DNA from: Mactra quadrangularis
Lineage: Eukaryota; Mollusca; Bivalvia; Venerida; Mactridae
DNA length: 64,000 nt
Reading direction: 5' to 3'
NCBI GenBank assembly: GCA_025267735.1
Contig: CM046304.1
Coordinates: 9,734,001-9,798,000, forward strand
Made by a program: the position numbers and the translations under genes. This document shows, piece by piece, positions 12,446-25,748 of the stretch. Under the pieces are notes generated by a model. The model ran no database searches, was not told the origin of the DNA, and saw only the letters and a list, made by a program, of their open reading frames with translations. The stretch's first letter is position 1. Each line of letters opens with the position of its first letter.

Positions 12446-14396
12446 CAAGTACAGTTGTTAATAACAATTATAAAGTCATTATCATTTCTTGTTTTCATAG
12501 AACAAGTGGATAGTGAATCCTGTTCGTCTGTATAAGTGGAACTTTCCTAACCTTGCTAGTATTCCCTTAACAGAAGATACATAATTATCATTATAGATCG
12601 TTAGAACGCTTCTATTACTTATACAAACATCCATTTAGGACTACTATGTAATTTTCTAGAAGTCATTTCGAATCTCTTTGAACTACAATAAGCAGAACAA
12701 AATACTGTAATGGGAAATTCTCTCATTTCCTAATGGTGTCATTTAGAGATTAGTTCTGTCTACACACAATCATTGGTTAGTAAACGAACGGTTGATATTT
12801 TTCGTTCTTTAGAATCTCCACTTGAGAATTTCTATTTTTTAATCCTGACATCTTTTTTTGCTTAAATTTTACTGCAAATGATCATTATAGCAGAAAATGA
12901 ATTACAATTTGAATTACACACACAGACAACCAGCTACCATCAATTTGTCGTAACCCAGATTCCCTATAGGAAACATAATGCCTGTCTAGATTTAGATGAA
13001 ATATTGTTTCACACACACTACAAGAAATGTTTATTACTGATTTATATGGCTATAAGTCAATCTTTACTGTCTATGGTGTAATTTTATAAAATCTAAGACA
13101 AATACAAGAAAACAGACGGTTTCAGACAAGACTGTACTCCAACTTATGATTTAATGACGTTATAAAATATTTACTGGTTTGTAAATGTTACAATGTATGT
13201 TTGTATTAAAAAACATAAATATTTTACTTAATACCACATGATGCCCACTAAATATTGAAACAACAGAGAAATGGTAAGAAGTTTTTGTCCTTTTTATCCT
13301 ATTCCTGATATTTGTGTGCATGTCATAGCAAATGGACGTATGCTGTGATAAAATATATTCCGTGTATGTGGTATTTTGCTACGTGTACATTATGTCATAT
13401 AGACTATTATTATCATTAATAAGAAATTTTGTTCATTAAGCAGTTTCGACGTAAAAATAAATGATCTAACAGGGGAAGTATTTATACCAACCGAGAAACC
13501 AAGGATTACAGCGACATTAGGTAAAAGTAGGGTTTCGATGGTGAAATAATTCTGAATCAGATAACTTTATATTACGTTCTATAGGTGTCATAATTGGTGG
13601 ATATCAGCTGTTTGTACTCCTGATAACTTAATTGGCAATCATGTACCTAAATTGTTGAAGTAACAACTAAATCTGATGTAGCGTTAACAGATCCCCACAG
13701 AAACTTTAATCTATGTCAAACACTGTATGGTTTCTTATCAGACTACTTGTGATCGGATTAATCAGACATTAAAAAATGTCTTTTTCCTGTATGAATTAAT
13801 ATAAAGATGATTAGGATTTTAACAGTTTACTCATTTCCTCTAAGCACAGTTGTATGTTGTATGAAGTCTAACAAGATGGCTGTCGTAAATAACCCAATAA
13901 AACAATGACGTTGTACGATTTGTTTCCAAAATACTTTGAGGTAATATAATTACGAAGAAAATAAAGTTTGCGTGAACTAACCTATTTGTGAAATATTTCA
14001 AATAGTCTTACAATATCTAAGAATATATATTGTATAAATACAAGTAATCTAAAATATTTCCTAGACATCGATATGTTTCTCTATTAAGCGGAAGAAAGGC
14101 ATACGATGTTTATTTAAAAGTTTTAAAGTAATTCATGTAGAGAATTATAATTTATATTTTGATTCACAACAATCCATTTATAATATATTTTTGTGAATAA
14201 TAAAAACTTCTTTTTTAATATGATTCAATGTCTGATGTTTTGTGCAGACAATTTAAAAGTACCTGTAGCTCTATAAAAAAAAATGCAGATTTAAGTATAG
14301 ACTAACTTCATTTTGTTCCACAAAACTTTCTTTTTGCTCCGACAGCATTTTATTTAAGGGTCATCTCATCATAAACGATTCAATTAAAATGTGTAA

Positions 14397-14545
14397 ACGC
14401 CCGGCTGGCACAGTTGGTAGCTTGCAAAACTACTAATTAAGGGGTCGTGGGCAGGTCGGACATACTTTCGTGGAGTTTGGTCATGAAAATAATTTGCACG
14501 GCCTTCCTTCATACTACCATTGAAGGCAGTTGTCAGACCCAGACG
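14397..14545 (+). repeat. tRNA-derived SINE, copy A
   Basis: The sequence opens with a tRNA-like head: an A-box match (TGGCACAGTTGG, 14,406-14,417) and a degenerate B-box region (GGCAGGTCGGACATA, about 14,449). It continues into a non-tRNA body ending 'GAAGGCAGTTGTCAGACCC'. A diverged counterpart is at 45,786-45,935 in copy C, so the insertion is older than the duplication. The head is too degenerate to be a working tRNA gene. Confidence 0.6.
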
Positions 14546-14829
14546 AATTATGTGCTTAGTTACCGTTAACAACTTAATTCAGAGAACAAAATTAGAATAA
14601 ATTAGCAAAATAAGGATACTGTCCTTCCTTTTATTAACAATGACTAGTTTAGGTTCTGAAATATATCACGTTAAATTCACTTAGAACCTTCAAAGTCAAT
14701 GGAGTCAAAACTAAAGATTGTTGTTGTTGTGTTCTAAGTTTTAAGAACCCGTTAGATCAATACTAAAATACGTCTTTTAAAGCTTAACATGATTATATAA
14801 GGGATGTATTAATTTGTGGATCTCAAACA

Positions 14830-15141
14830 ATTTTAACTATTATTATATGTTATTTTACTTATTTATTTTTTTGTTCTGAACATTGTGGTGGCCGGGTGGG
14901 TTAATATCTAATAACATGTACCATTGTATCATTGTTAATATATGCACATGTCACTGTAATGTAATAAAATTCTACCTATATAAAACATTGTTGTCACAAA
15001 TGTCTTGGCAAATGGCCAATCATCAATACAATATTATTATTTTTATGAGATCTTTAAATGCTTTTACAATCGTTTAAATGCCATTAATAAAAGGCAATGA
15101 TAGCATTCTTATGCATTTATGGCACAGTTTAACAATTTATT
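14830..15141. other. Spacer between copy A and the TIR element
   Basis: Copy A homology fades out near 14,830. The 300 bases up to the TIR element are AT-rich and show no gene, repeat or RNA that I can support. Confidence 0.5.
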
Positions 15142-16583
15142 CCCAGCAGGCACACGACGTTGATTCAACGTTGTTACAACGTTGAAAATGAGACAGTACG
15201 TTGATCAACTAATTTTAAACCACAAATAAATATTTTATCATCGGATGTTGATAACCGACGTTGAAACAACGTTGATAATGGTTGTAGATCTAGTATATTT
15301 TAAATTGTTTTCTTATTTCTTTATAATATTGCGATTATTTAGATGGTATATTATCTTCACCTCTGAGTATGCCCAAAATATTTTCTATTGACTATGAAAT
15401 ATAGAAACTGTTACTCTCTCACTATTTTGAATATTCTCTAACGAATATTCTAGAAAGTGCTTTTCGCGCGTTTAGAAACTGCGCATGCGTGACGCATTCA
15501 GAAACGCGCAGTGCTGACCTCGACTTTCTAAAGCGCTGACGCAGATCTAGTCTAGAAAACATTAGTTTGAAGGTATGTACAACGATATTATACTAACATA
15601 CTATACTTGTCATTGTTCCGTTTATAGATATCATTTGTTTTTAACACCCACGACTGGTTTAAGAGTTGAAAATCATGTGTGTGTTCAAGAAAGCCTTGTC
15701 GGCGCCATTTCGTCCCGATGTCATTCGACCCAATAGGCCAAATTGCACGGAGACGATTCGACCCCACGCCGATTTAACCTTGGCGTATTTTGTAGAACAG
15801 ACTGTTAGTGTGTAATTAAAATGAAGTGATCGCTGTTTTCTGTCCAAATATTAAGGGCTAAGAGTGAAGAAAATCAAACTGCAGCGAACCAGTATTATAT
15901 TTGCATCATCTGTGTGCAAAGTTCTTTTTGTTTTCTTATGATTCATATTTTTTATTTCAGAGTCAGTTTTACAGAATCACTAAGGAGCCACGAAGTGCAA
16001 AGTCAATGGAACCATAATGAAGTTTTTAAAATATGCCCCAGAAAGGCCTGGAGGTGGGGGCAGAAGAGACCAAGCTTAATATTTGTTACATATAGTTTTA
16101 TACATAATAGTTTTGCTAATTTGTATGGGTTAATGACCCATTCTCATTGACATAGTGATTAAATTGTAAAATTATTGGATCTTTTCTCATGTTTTTATTT
16201 GTCCATGTTATACAGTTTTTCAGTCGGCAGATATCTAGATCAAATATATATCTAGATCAAACTCTGAAAAAGGGCTAAATACAGCTTATATTCAACCTCC
16301 TTCAACTATAGTTCAACTAAAACCAACCTTAGATCAACGTGGAATCGGCTATAAATCACCCTAATAACAACCAATTATCAACCAGATTTCAACCATCCTC
16401 TAACCTAATGAGCGTTGAAGTAACGTTGAATTAACCTTGTATCAACGTTGAACACAACGTTGAATCAACGTTGATATTTCAACGTTGGCACAACTTTCAA
16501 ATCCTAAAATAAATCCAACATAAAAACAACGTTGTGGTTCAACGTTGAAACAACGTTGTTTCAACGTCAGTTTGCCTGCTGGG
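15142..16583. mobile_element. TIR DNA element with AACGTTG minisatellite ends
   Basis: The left end begins CCCAGCAGGCA and runs into GACGTTGA/CAACGTTG motifs. The right end (16,530-16,583) is the inverse, ending TGCCTGCTGGG. Both ends carry many copies of the self-complementary CAACGTTG word, densest at 16,400-16,570. The 1.44-kb length and lack of a transposase frame point to a non-autonomous DNA transposon. I cannot assign it to a superfamily. A target duplication is not clear: the flanks read TTATT on the left and TTCCTATT on the right. It sits between copies A and C. Confidence 0.75.
15455..15550. promoter_or_regulatory. CpG-rich promoter-like patch in the TIR element
   Basis: In otherwise AT-rich DNA, this patch is dense in CpG and holds 'TGCGCATGCGT' at 15,480-15,490, close to the NRF-1 consensus. 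Related 'CGCGCGTTTAGAAAC', 'GAAACGCGCAGTGC' and 'CTAAAGCGCTGACGC' segments surround it, partly inverted. It could be an internal promoter or transposase-binding region. This is inferred from sequence only. Confidence 0.35.
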
Positions 16584-19207
16584 TTCCTATTGCTTAAAGT
16601 AATAGGAGACCATTTGCTTTAGTAAATCATTTTTAACATAACATACTTGTTTTGCATTAGATGTCAGTAACATTTTAGCAATAAAATTAAGCATAATAAC
16701 ATGTAAGTACAAACAAATACACAAAGACATGAAATGCATTTAGTTAGTACAGAAGTAGCGTTTCCATTATTGCTTAATTAAAAATGTGAAAAATACAAAT
16801 ACATAATGCGTTTTTGTTGTTTTCGATAATTCAATAATTTTGAATTTATTTGTATTGGACAAGTTGCAAAATATAATTCAAAATAAGTTTTTTACTTCTC
16901 TAAGTTAAGTACATACTAGATAGAAATATATACCGTATTCAGGTATACTCATGTAAAAGTTCATCTATGTTTTTTCTAGGAGTTTTTTTTATAGCTTTTC
17001 TTAAATTGTTAGAGTAGGAGAAGAAAAACCGAGTTTAGTGCACATTATTCGAAATTTGTTTTTTATATTGTTAAGACAACGTTGGAGAATAAAATCATGT
17101 TTACAGTAAGTTTCGAACTTTGTGGTGTTGTTGATGTTGGCATACCAACTTAGTTAAAAAATATCCAATATTCAGTTTTTTATCATTTGATTCAGTGTTT
17201 ATATTTTGATATTCTAGTGTCAATTGCATAGATTCGTTATCTAAATAGTGTAAACATAATTGAAATTTAAGGATACTCTCTGAGCTGACTTTTTAAGTGA
17301 TGCTAAAAACGGACTTGCAAATTATTAATATAAGCAAATGAATTTATCATTAAAATTCTCAATCTCTGTACCAGACAAAAGTCAGTAACAAGTTGCCTCG
17401 AAAAAAATATTATATTTATATATGACATTGGCGGTGACGATGATTATACATTAGTAAGATTATTCATTCACGTTTATAAGTTTTTTATATCTTGTTAATT
17501 ATGTCATGTTTGTCTTTTATTATTACAGTGTTATATCTTTATATGTATCAAGTATTTGCACCATTATGACAAAAAGTATTTAACTACATATATTTGATGA
17601 TGAAAAAACATACTTTAAAAAACTAGTTTAATTAGTCCGTTTTTCTTAAATAACAAAGTTTGAATAATTGGATGAAAATACTGTGTGGCTGGTTTTGTAT
17701 ACCTCATTCTTTATTTGTATAACTTCATCTTGAAAGCTGGAATAAACAAACACTTTTGACCAGTTGAATTCTTTATAATTCAATTTTATACGTTTGAATT
17801 CTTTGTCCTAGGTAAGTATGTATTCACACTTGTTACTGCTTTTGTATTTGTAAAAAGAGTCATATATAATATTATGATAAATAAATAACTCGTCCTTCCA
17901 TATGGTTTTGTCAACCGTTTTATTCCACATACAATTTGATCAAGCTGCGTCAACGGCAATATGATATATAGTTTAGACAATCTGGTTAGATTCCAGTAGT
18001 TAAAACATAAATATGGTAAATTTTAATTCAAGTAAGAAACATAATAAAACATGATTTTTATTCTATTACTTTAAGCATGAAACTTCATTATTCATGTACA
18101 TAAGCTAAAACAAATTTGAGATATATGTGGAAAGACTGAAATCAATGCGTCAGCCTACAAAATGACACCTTAGACCACTTGAAATGTTTCATCTTTCGAT
18201 ATAACAGACATTTCTATGTACGAGCTTGTGTTGCTTTTGTCGCGACATATGATAATCATACTGCGTATTTCCTATTGATATCGGCGAGTTCAAATGTTAA
18301 CATGTTTACAGTTTACATTTGAATCTTGTCAATGTTTTCAACCAATTGAAAGGATTCGTCTTAATAAAACATGCACAAAATTCATTCAGAGATATTGAGA
18401 AAGTGTGCGGTTTTCAAATCTAATAAAATCAAAGAAGATGAAGTTAACAAATAAATGTGTTTCTACAATATATACAAGTGTAAATTTAGTATTTTCCTAC
18501 TTTTAGTACTTTTACTATATGTACAGTGTTTTAATAATATTGTTGAAAACAACCATTACAGTCGCCAAATCAAAAACATGAGCTAAAAATTATTTTCTTC
18601 CCGATTTTCACTTACCAAATTAAAGGAATCAATAGCTTTTCATATATTTAGGTGTTCTAGTTTTCTGTTGAAAGTCTAGAAATGATAACATATATATAAA
18701 CAACATTACACAGATTCGTTGTTTTTTAAACTCCATTATAATAAGCATTGGATACATATCATTTGTTACATATTTCTATGAACTTTTAAATAGCTGTCTA
18801 ATCTAAACCAAGGGTTTTACAAACATAAAATAGAGTTCTACTGGAGACGATTCAACTGTTGAAAATCTCTAGTTATATTTCCACTCAATAGTTTAATCAG
18901 ATATTCACAACACTTGACGTAGAGAGAACAACAATCCATTTATTAGACACTTGTCAATGTTTGATTAAGATTGCAGTGGATAGTTTATGGGAGACATTTT
19001 ATTGGAATCAATAAGCTGAACAATATAAGAGGAATGAACATTCTAGCAGTATATTTATTTGGTTATGTTTCATCATGTCACAGTGTAAGCATATACGTAG
19101 CTATACATCTGTGTATACATCTGTATTAGAAATGTGCAAAAGAAATTAGATTCCTTTATTGAAACTGTTAAATTATTTAAATTACACCTTATGAATAAAG
19201 CAATGTA

Positions 19208-20348
19208 CTCGGCGTCAATGAAAACTTACCACCCTACCAACCCTCGCTTTATGGTAATAGAATTGAAGTGCAGTAATAACTTTACATAGACGCATGTTTG
19301 GCATTCACATGTAGTCATTGCTGCCAAAAGAATTTAAAATCGATTTACGATGTTCGAGTCCCGGACTGCACGTGCAAAATAGGATTTTTTGTAAGAACGA
19401 CATGTATGCAGTAGTTTGTGTGAATCATTTGTCTCTTACGACAGTTAGTCGACAGGTTAAGAATGCCACGTTTAGGAGACACTCAAGGTCACCACGTTTT
19501 CAGGATTGCTGACGCCGGGCTTTCATTTCTTGAGATTGCTCGTCACATGGGCTGCTCCCATCAGACAATCAAGAATCTGGTAAGGAGACATGAACAGATA
19601 GGCTCAGTGAAAGGTAGGTTACGCCTAGGTCGTGAAAAGGTGACGTCAGGACGTACCGATCGTCAAATTCTCCTGCTGCACGCTGTGGTGGTGATAGTGT
19701 CATGGTTTTGGAAGGCATTTCTTGGAGGCACAAGACCCCACTTATTGTATTGCATGGAACACTTACTACTCATCGTTACATTGATAATGTGCTGAGGCCA
19801 GTAGTTCTTTCTTTTATTCAGACTGACACTGACGTCAACCTTCTCCAGCAAAACAGTGCACGGCCCAACTCGGTTCGCGTTAAAAAGATTTCCTGCAGGA
19901 TAATAATGTTCACACATCGCATTGACCAGCATTCAGTCCCGACTTAAACCCTATAAAGCATCTTTGGGACCAACTTGACCTAAGGGTTTATAACGTCAGA
20001 CGTCACGTCTATAATTTGAAGCAACGTATACAAGCACTGACTGAGGAGTGGGATGCAATACCAAAGTACAGAATCCTGCGTCTGATACGGAGTATGAGAC
20101 GTAAATGTCAAGCTGAACTTGATGCAGAGGGAGGGCATACCCGCAACCGAGGTCCGTAACTTTCATTTTCGAGGTGGTTGTCTTGGTTCGCGGAGTTGAT
20201 CCGTTTATGCTTAGATTCCGTACTTGCAAAGACAAGTCCTATTTTTTAATATATTATTTAAAATCATGTAAAATTTTCATATTTGTAAGTGTTTTCATTT
20301 TTTCAAAAATTAGGTTCATGTAAGTGGTAAGTTTTCATGGACGCCTAG
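19208..20348 (+). mobile_element. Tc1-like transposon, internally deleted
   Basis: Terminal inverted repeats start CTCGGCGTCAATGAAAACTT at 19,208 and end with the complement (from GTGGTAAG at 20,324 to CCTAG at 20,348). They match over about 25 bases with two mismatches. TA lies just outside each end (19,206-19,207 and 20,349-20,350), as expected of the Tc1/mariner superfamily. The element is 1.14 kb; complete Tc1 elements are usually 1.3-1.7 kb. It carries the transposase remnant listed next and sits where copy-C homology breaks off. Confidence 0.85.
19463..20159 (+). pseudogene. Tc1-like transposase remnant
   Basis: The first frame (from 19,463) encodes a helix-turn-helix typical of Tc1 transposases (LEIARHMGCSHQTIKNLVRRH, about residues 28-48), followed by a basic linker. 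Near 19,680 the sequence jumps to the middle of the catalytic domain: GISWRHKTPLIVLHGT, IDNVLRPVVL and LLQQNSARPNS follow in other frames. The C-terminal part, with SPDLNP-like and EHLWD-like sequence, lies at about 19,925-20,150 and ends near 'RNRGP'. The segment between the HTH and the catalytic core is missing, and there are several frameshifts. It cannot make an active transposase. Conservation of the remaining motifs makes the family call firm. Confidence 0.85.
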
Positions 20349-20350
20349 TA

Positions 20351-23300
20351 TATATTAAAAGGAGGTTAGGAAACCATTTGGTAAAAGCCACAACTAAAAA
20401 CACACACTTGCCACAAAACCAAAAGGCAAAGAGGAAGTTGTTTTTAAAATTATACAGAACATGTTATAATAGGGAGGCACAAACAAATAACAAAATAAAG
20501 AACCTATGAAGTTATCGCCTTGAAACGAAAATTGACACTTGAAGTTTAAACCAGGTTCTAGGGTGCATTAACCTTACACTTGCCCCAACAGGCTTAAAAC
20601 AAATAATAACAAAATTGTCTCGGCCTTGGAGAAAAAACTTCACACCACAATTCTCTCGACGATGTTGTGTGCAAAAACTCACAAACACATGAAAACAATA
20701 TACTAATAAGATTGCCAAGGTAAGCGGTAAGTACTAAATGACCTTACAGAGACCAGATCACCTAAAGTAAATTCAACAAGAACAACACAGCAGGAATTCA
20801 AAACACGGCAATGCTTTGCTATGTCATCAATAATAATAATTTGTCTTAAGTAAAACAACATATAGTTCGTACAAAATAACATTACATGTTTGTTTAAACA
20901 TTAATATAAACCAATCCATTCCAACGGTAGAACAGTATTGGGAATGAAGTTTATTTCAACAAAATAAATCATAGCGCCCCAATAATAAGTGTAACACAAA
21001 ACGCTTGGCGTGTAAATGAACGTTTATCATTACACCAACGAGGCACTTATAAGATGGTTGAATTATCCTGAATATATTCAGAAATAGATTTTTATTATCA
21101 ATATAAAAAACCCAAGTGAGTAATATCTACACTCTTATTCACTGAGCCACAAGAGCTGAATAATTAATTTTGTTTTACAAAATTAATACTTTGAAACTGC
21201 TTTACTATAGTATAGACTCATGTGCTCCCCCCATAAACGGATAAATCCAAAAGTAAAAGTACAATAACATGCCATGTTTGAAAATTGATATCAATAGTAT
21301 ATAACGTGTAATTGCTTTCTTGACAATCCCCTGGCGCAGATTACTTCACATAAACAAGACTTTGTTTTTATACGATCTGTACACAAACTTTCTACGTGTC
21401 CTAAATTAATAAAATATCTTCTTATAAGTTTTCATTTTGTATTAATATTTTATGCCATGTATTAAACGTAGACACGAATATTTGCACGTTGGGTTTTTAT
21501 CTAAATTATATTTAAGTAATTATTTCTTGCACTGAAACTTACCATAAAATATCTGAATTTGTTTTCACGTAATAGTCGAGAAACATAAACTTACATTGAG
21601 CAAGAAAACTTTACAGTATACAATAGTGTAGGTGTATGTTACAATATTTATATCTGTCACCATTCCTGGCACTTTTACACCAAGTTTGTATCTTTTCCAG
21701 TTGTGCTTCACAATTCTTCAATAAAATATGGCGTTTTGGTATATACGCCAGACTTTAGATTTTTGTTACAGTTTGGAGACAAAACTTAGTACATGTAAAT
21801 ATTGGATGAACAACCGCCACAAATACGTCTAGAAGTCTGTGGTAGTCAACAAAGTAAACAAGAAGGCATGAAGGATCTACGAGTATAACGCTCACCTGAG
21901 TAAAAGTAAATGAGATAAGCTTTTGAGAATTGAGTGACCATTTTTTTAAACGACTGTCCTTGATTATATGGATGTGATATTTTTCTTTTAGAAAGTTACA
22001 TTGTCGTTTTTGGTGTGAGTGTCTATTTCAAACGGTTTAATGTGGACGGGACTGTCGCTGGATTTTGATTACGAAAGTCTGAAGTGTACATTTTAAATTC
22101 ATTCCGAGAAAACAACACTTTCGGCTATAACTTTGCTAAGGTAACAATTCAGTTGAATGAATAATTTTGAAGCAGAATTGGAAAACTGGCCATATAGCAT
22201 TTATGTGTTTTTTAAGCGTGTTTACAATGAAAATTTGCCAACAACGAACGACGATTGATTCTGGACAATTCATCCAACCGAAAGTCGTGTTCAGATGACT
22301 TAAAGGGATATAGAGGCAAAAGTTCAACTTCCTATTTCCTGTTTTGAATTTCTATAACTGTGAATGCAACAGACACACTGTTATATTACTTAGCAAGATA
22401 TTTCTTTATTTTCTCGTAATATTTGGGGTGTTTCCTAACTAGACCCACGTGGGTCAGGTTAGCTAGAATAGATTCGTGTTAAAAGATGCATTTACTGTTG
22501 AGAAGGTACTTGAGCTTGTTATTGAGCAACATTAGTATAATTTTATTAAAAAGATATCCTAGCCGCCTATGAATGTTGAAAAGACAAGAAGCGACCAATG
22601 AAAATGTTTAATTTCAGCAAGTACGATATATAACAAATCTATAAATGGCTTGGTGATTCCCTCGGTATCCTACTTTTGTTTCAACAATGTGTATGTTTTA
22701 ATTCGTTCAGTTGAATATTGTAAATGACATAGTAAATGATTTCTTACGTTCTTAATACTGTTTTAAAGACTAAACTGGGTTCTTTACTTTTGGCACAGTC
22801 ATTTGCATGTATATCCTTTTAATATGATAGATACTAAAATTAAATAATGATACAAACGAAGCATAAGTATATCATTGTACTTGTTCAAAAGGCTTACATA
22901 GATTATAAAGCAATACGGATGTCATTAGGGAGTTCAAAAGCATTATAGCGTCATTTCTCTTCTAACGGGCAATCTCGAGTTTACAATTATATAATTACAA
23001 TTATTGAAAACTGCTAAGAGTCTATTTAAACATGATTGAGAAAACAAATGAAGACAATCTCTCCAGACATCTAATAAGTTATGTTATGAATGTATGGCTA
23101 ATTTTATATTCAAGTGCTGAATTATCGGAAACACAAAATAAGATATTATACAAATAGATTCTTCCATAATTAGTTGTCACATATTTGTGTCCAACACTGT
23201 CGAGGTCAACATCGCAAAGCACAGAAATAGATACAACATGTTGCTTCATTTTTATTGTCGAACAGTATTTTGAAAATTTACGTAAGATTTCCATATACGT

Positions 23301-24261
23301 TCATATATAATTGTATCTATAATTTTAATATTCTAATGTTATATTATAAACGAATTTCTTTTTTACAAAAAATCTAATGTCTACACAAGTCTATCTATTG
23401 TTTTGATTATATTCTAAGCCAGTTGCATCCCAATCACGGTATCTGAGTATAGTATAATATCATCTTTTAAACAGAATATATCATTTTGTCAACCGACATT
23501 TATCCAAAACAATTGGTAAACTCTATGTCCAATTTTGTAACTAAATTGAACGTGAATTTTTATGCAAGTTATTTAGAAGTTTCATAATGCATTTTAGTGG
23601 CTCATCTCTCAATTTATTTTGTCATAACAATCAAAATCAAGTCCCATTATAGCTTGTTCTGTGTCAAGATGGAGGAATATATGCCGTAATATTGTGTTTA
23701 TTATCGTGTTATTTATCTAGTTTGATTTACAAAATACAAAATTACATATTCATTTAATCAATTAACTACTTCTTTAAAACTTTAAAAGAACTCATAATTA
23801 CAGATTTAATATCGTATTAATATAGTACTGATAATACATCTGATCTTATTCGCATTGTATTACATATATACATAAAATATGCCAATATCAAGAACCGCCG
23901 ACAAGTCGATAAAAAATTAATAGTTTTCTAGCATGGCTGAAATTTGTTTGCTGACATAATTGCCAACTCTGTATTGATCTCTTTTATCAAGTTTGTTTTA
24001 TTTTGCAGCAGACTAGATTTGATATCACGAAAAACAAAGAGATCAGAGACTTCAGAGACAAGTTTTTGTGTCTCATCAGGATTTTCTGGCAAATTATTTT
24101 TTGTACTCGATTGACAATGTGTGTTTGATTACGATGTAAAACGAATTTGACTAAAGGTGGTGATATTGCCGAGTGCAAACACATCGGAAACACGTGATCA
24201 AATAATTCAGGAAGTGAAGGAGAATTAATTGCTGTTCTTTAACTACATGAATCTTATACAC
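20351..24261. other. Unmatched region in copy C, no gene seen
   Basis: Copy A has about 1.8 kb (8,520-10,317) in place of this 3.9 kb. I find no coding frame with a recognisable domain. A short relative of the CGCTCACCTGAG repeat begins near 21,886. A segment around 20,560-20,600 ('GTGCATTAACCTTACACTTG') may belong to a dispersed repeat. The reverse-strand frame 20,512-20,718 has a less AT-driven peptide (VGASVRLMHPRTW) but no family match. A strong palindrome with an E-box is at 22,436-22,463. Confidence 0.5.
22436..22463. promoter_or_regulatory. 28-bp imperfect palindrome around CACGTG
   Basis: GACCCACGTGGGTC (22,442-22,455) is a perfect 14-bp palindrome centred on a CACGTG E-box. The flanks CTAAC/GTTAG extend the symmetry to 28 bp with two imperfect pairs. 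A bHLH-type binding site is possible; no adjacent gene is known. Confidence 0.35.
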
Positions 24262-24644
24262 AACAAAACACTACATGTGGTTTATATGTACCTGAAAACA
24301 GCAATTATATCAAATTAATCAAGAAATGGGTATTGTAGAAGCCGTAACAATGTTTGACATTTGTATTAATGTTAAATTGATGATCTTATTATGCTACATT
24401 AACTGTAATTGTCAACTAATCAGAGGAAACGAGCAGTTATATTCTGTATAAGAACTAAATTCCGACACATTTCCAATAATTTAGAGATGTCGACATATAT
24501 TAAGCTATTAGAATAAAATTTATTTAGTAATCTCTTGTCAATAATATGACTTAAACAAAATGGTAATAATGTAAGACAATAACTGTACTACAGTGTAAAT
24601 TAAACCTAAAGTTAGTTTAGTATCATTTTTATGTGTATGTTAAC

Positions 24645-25258
24645 CCTTTACTGGTTGCGACATGTGTGAAAAGTAGCCATTGTTTCACCATTACGCGCTA
24701 TGGCTATTTCAAGATGCTCTCATTTCATTACTAATTAACAAACAGATATGCAACTTGGCCAAGTTATACCCTTGAACTTTACTATCACTTGCTTCATTTT
24801 TTTACTTTCAATTTCAGTTTTATGAATTTCAAGGCTTATTTCTAAAGTCAACATTTGATCCTTCATAGACGAAATTTCCCATCTGAATTCTTTCATTGTA
24901 TTCTGTTTTAAAAGATTCCATGCAACTTTTCACGAATTTTTCTGTCACTATCTTTTGTAAACTCTGGTCAATATACTGAAAAATTTACTGAGCACTAAAA
25001 ATGGTCGAACCGGTTTCCCTCAAGCTTGGACACACCCTTTTAAAAAGAAAGTCCTTATAAATCCATTTTTGAATATTTTCCATCCAAAGAATATTATTGA
25101 TATATGTAGTCCTTTGTTAATATAACGATCAGAACATATTTTTAATGTCACCGATGTATAACGTTTTAGAAGAATTTTGTAAGACATGAAAAAAACACGT
25201 CTTCTCTCATCAAAACGACCCTGACCTTTTTCTAATGCAAAAGTAACTGCAAATGGGG
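24645..25258. other. Copy-C-specific segment, no gene seen
   Basis: Between two stretches that match copy A, this 0.6 kb replaces A's 10,720-11,335, which includes the candidate terminal exon. It starts 'ACCCTTTACTGGTTGCGACA' and ends near 'GCAAATGGGGAACAG'. No repeat ends, coding frame or RNA is evident. Confidence 0.5.
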
Positions 25259-25748
25259 AACAGTAAATAGAACAATAAGTAATAACATGTGAAAAATACT
25301 TTCGTGCAAGTTGAAACTTAAAAGATCCGAGAACGCAAGCAAAGTAAATTGTTCATGACCAGAAAAAGGAAAACACCAGCTGCAGTTAAAGACAATAGGT
25401 TTCTTCCTTTATAGAGTTAGTCAATGGCCAATAGCACTTGTTTACACCTTCATACAGGAAAGAGCAAGGCAAATATACAGATAAATTTACACCTTCATAC
25501 AGGAAAAGGCCAGGCAAATATACAGACAATTTTAATTTGTTGAAACGTTAGTAGAGCATTATAAGACATTTAGTTTTGTAAATAAAGACAATGTGAAGAG
25601 TTAGAAATAATAAAGACACATTTATGATCCGTTATCGTGGTAACTTCAGAATGCAGGCAGTTATTAACATTTAAAGAACAAGCAAGTTATAACAAGTTTT
25701 ATGAGGTGTATGGAATTCTACCTTATTTGGTTTTATTGGACTTTACAG

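Larger units (their letters stand above)
3160..14830. repeat. Segmental duplication, copy A
   Basis: This stretch is the most contiguous of three related copies. It matches copy B in order and orientation: 3,160-5,985 with 49,187-51,995; 5,990-6,612 with 53,010-53,627; 6,615-10,416 with 54,973-58,848; 10,417-11,934 with 59,161-60,677. It matches copy C less closely: 5,955-8,520 with 16,665-19,195; 10,318-10,715 with 24,262-24,642; 11,336-11,990 with 25,262-25,935; 12,002-14,790 with 43,749-46,186. The homology includes intergenic-looking sequence, so it is a block duplication and not a dispersed element. By eye, A and B are much closer to each other than to C. Copy A lacks the insertions found in B and C and so acts as the empty-site reference. 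Confidence 0.9.

Noticed and set aside
14384..14572. Possible tRNA gene
   Set aside because: The A-box is good but the B-box is degenerate, no cloverleaf can be drawn, and the sequence continues into a SINE body with a diverged paralogue at 45.8 kb.
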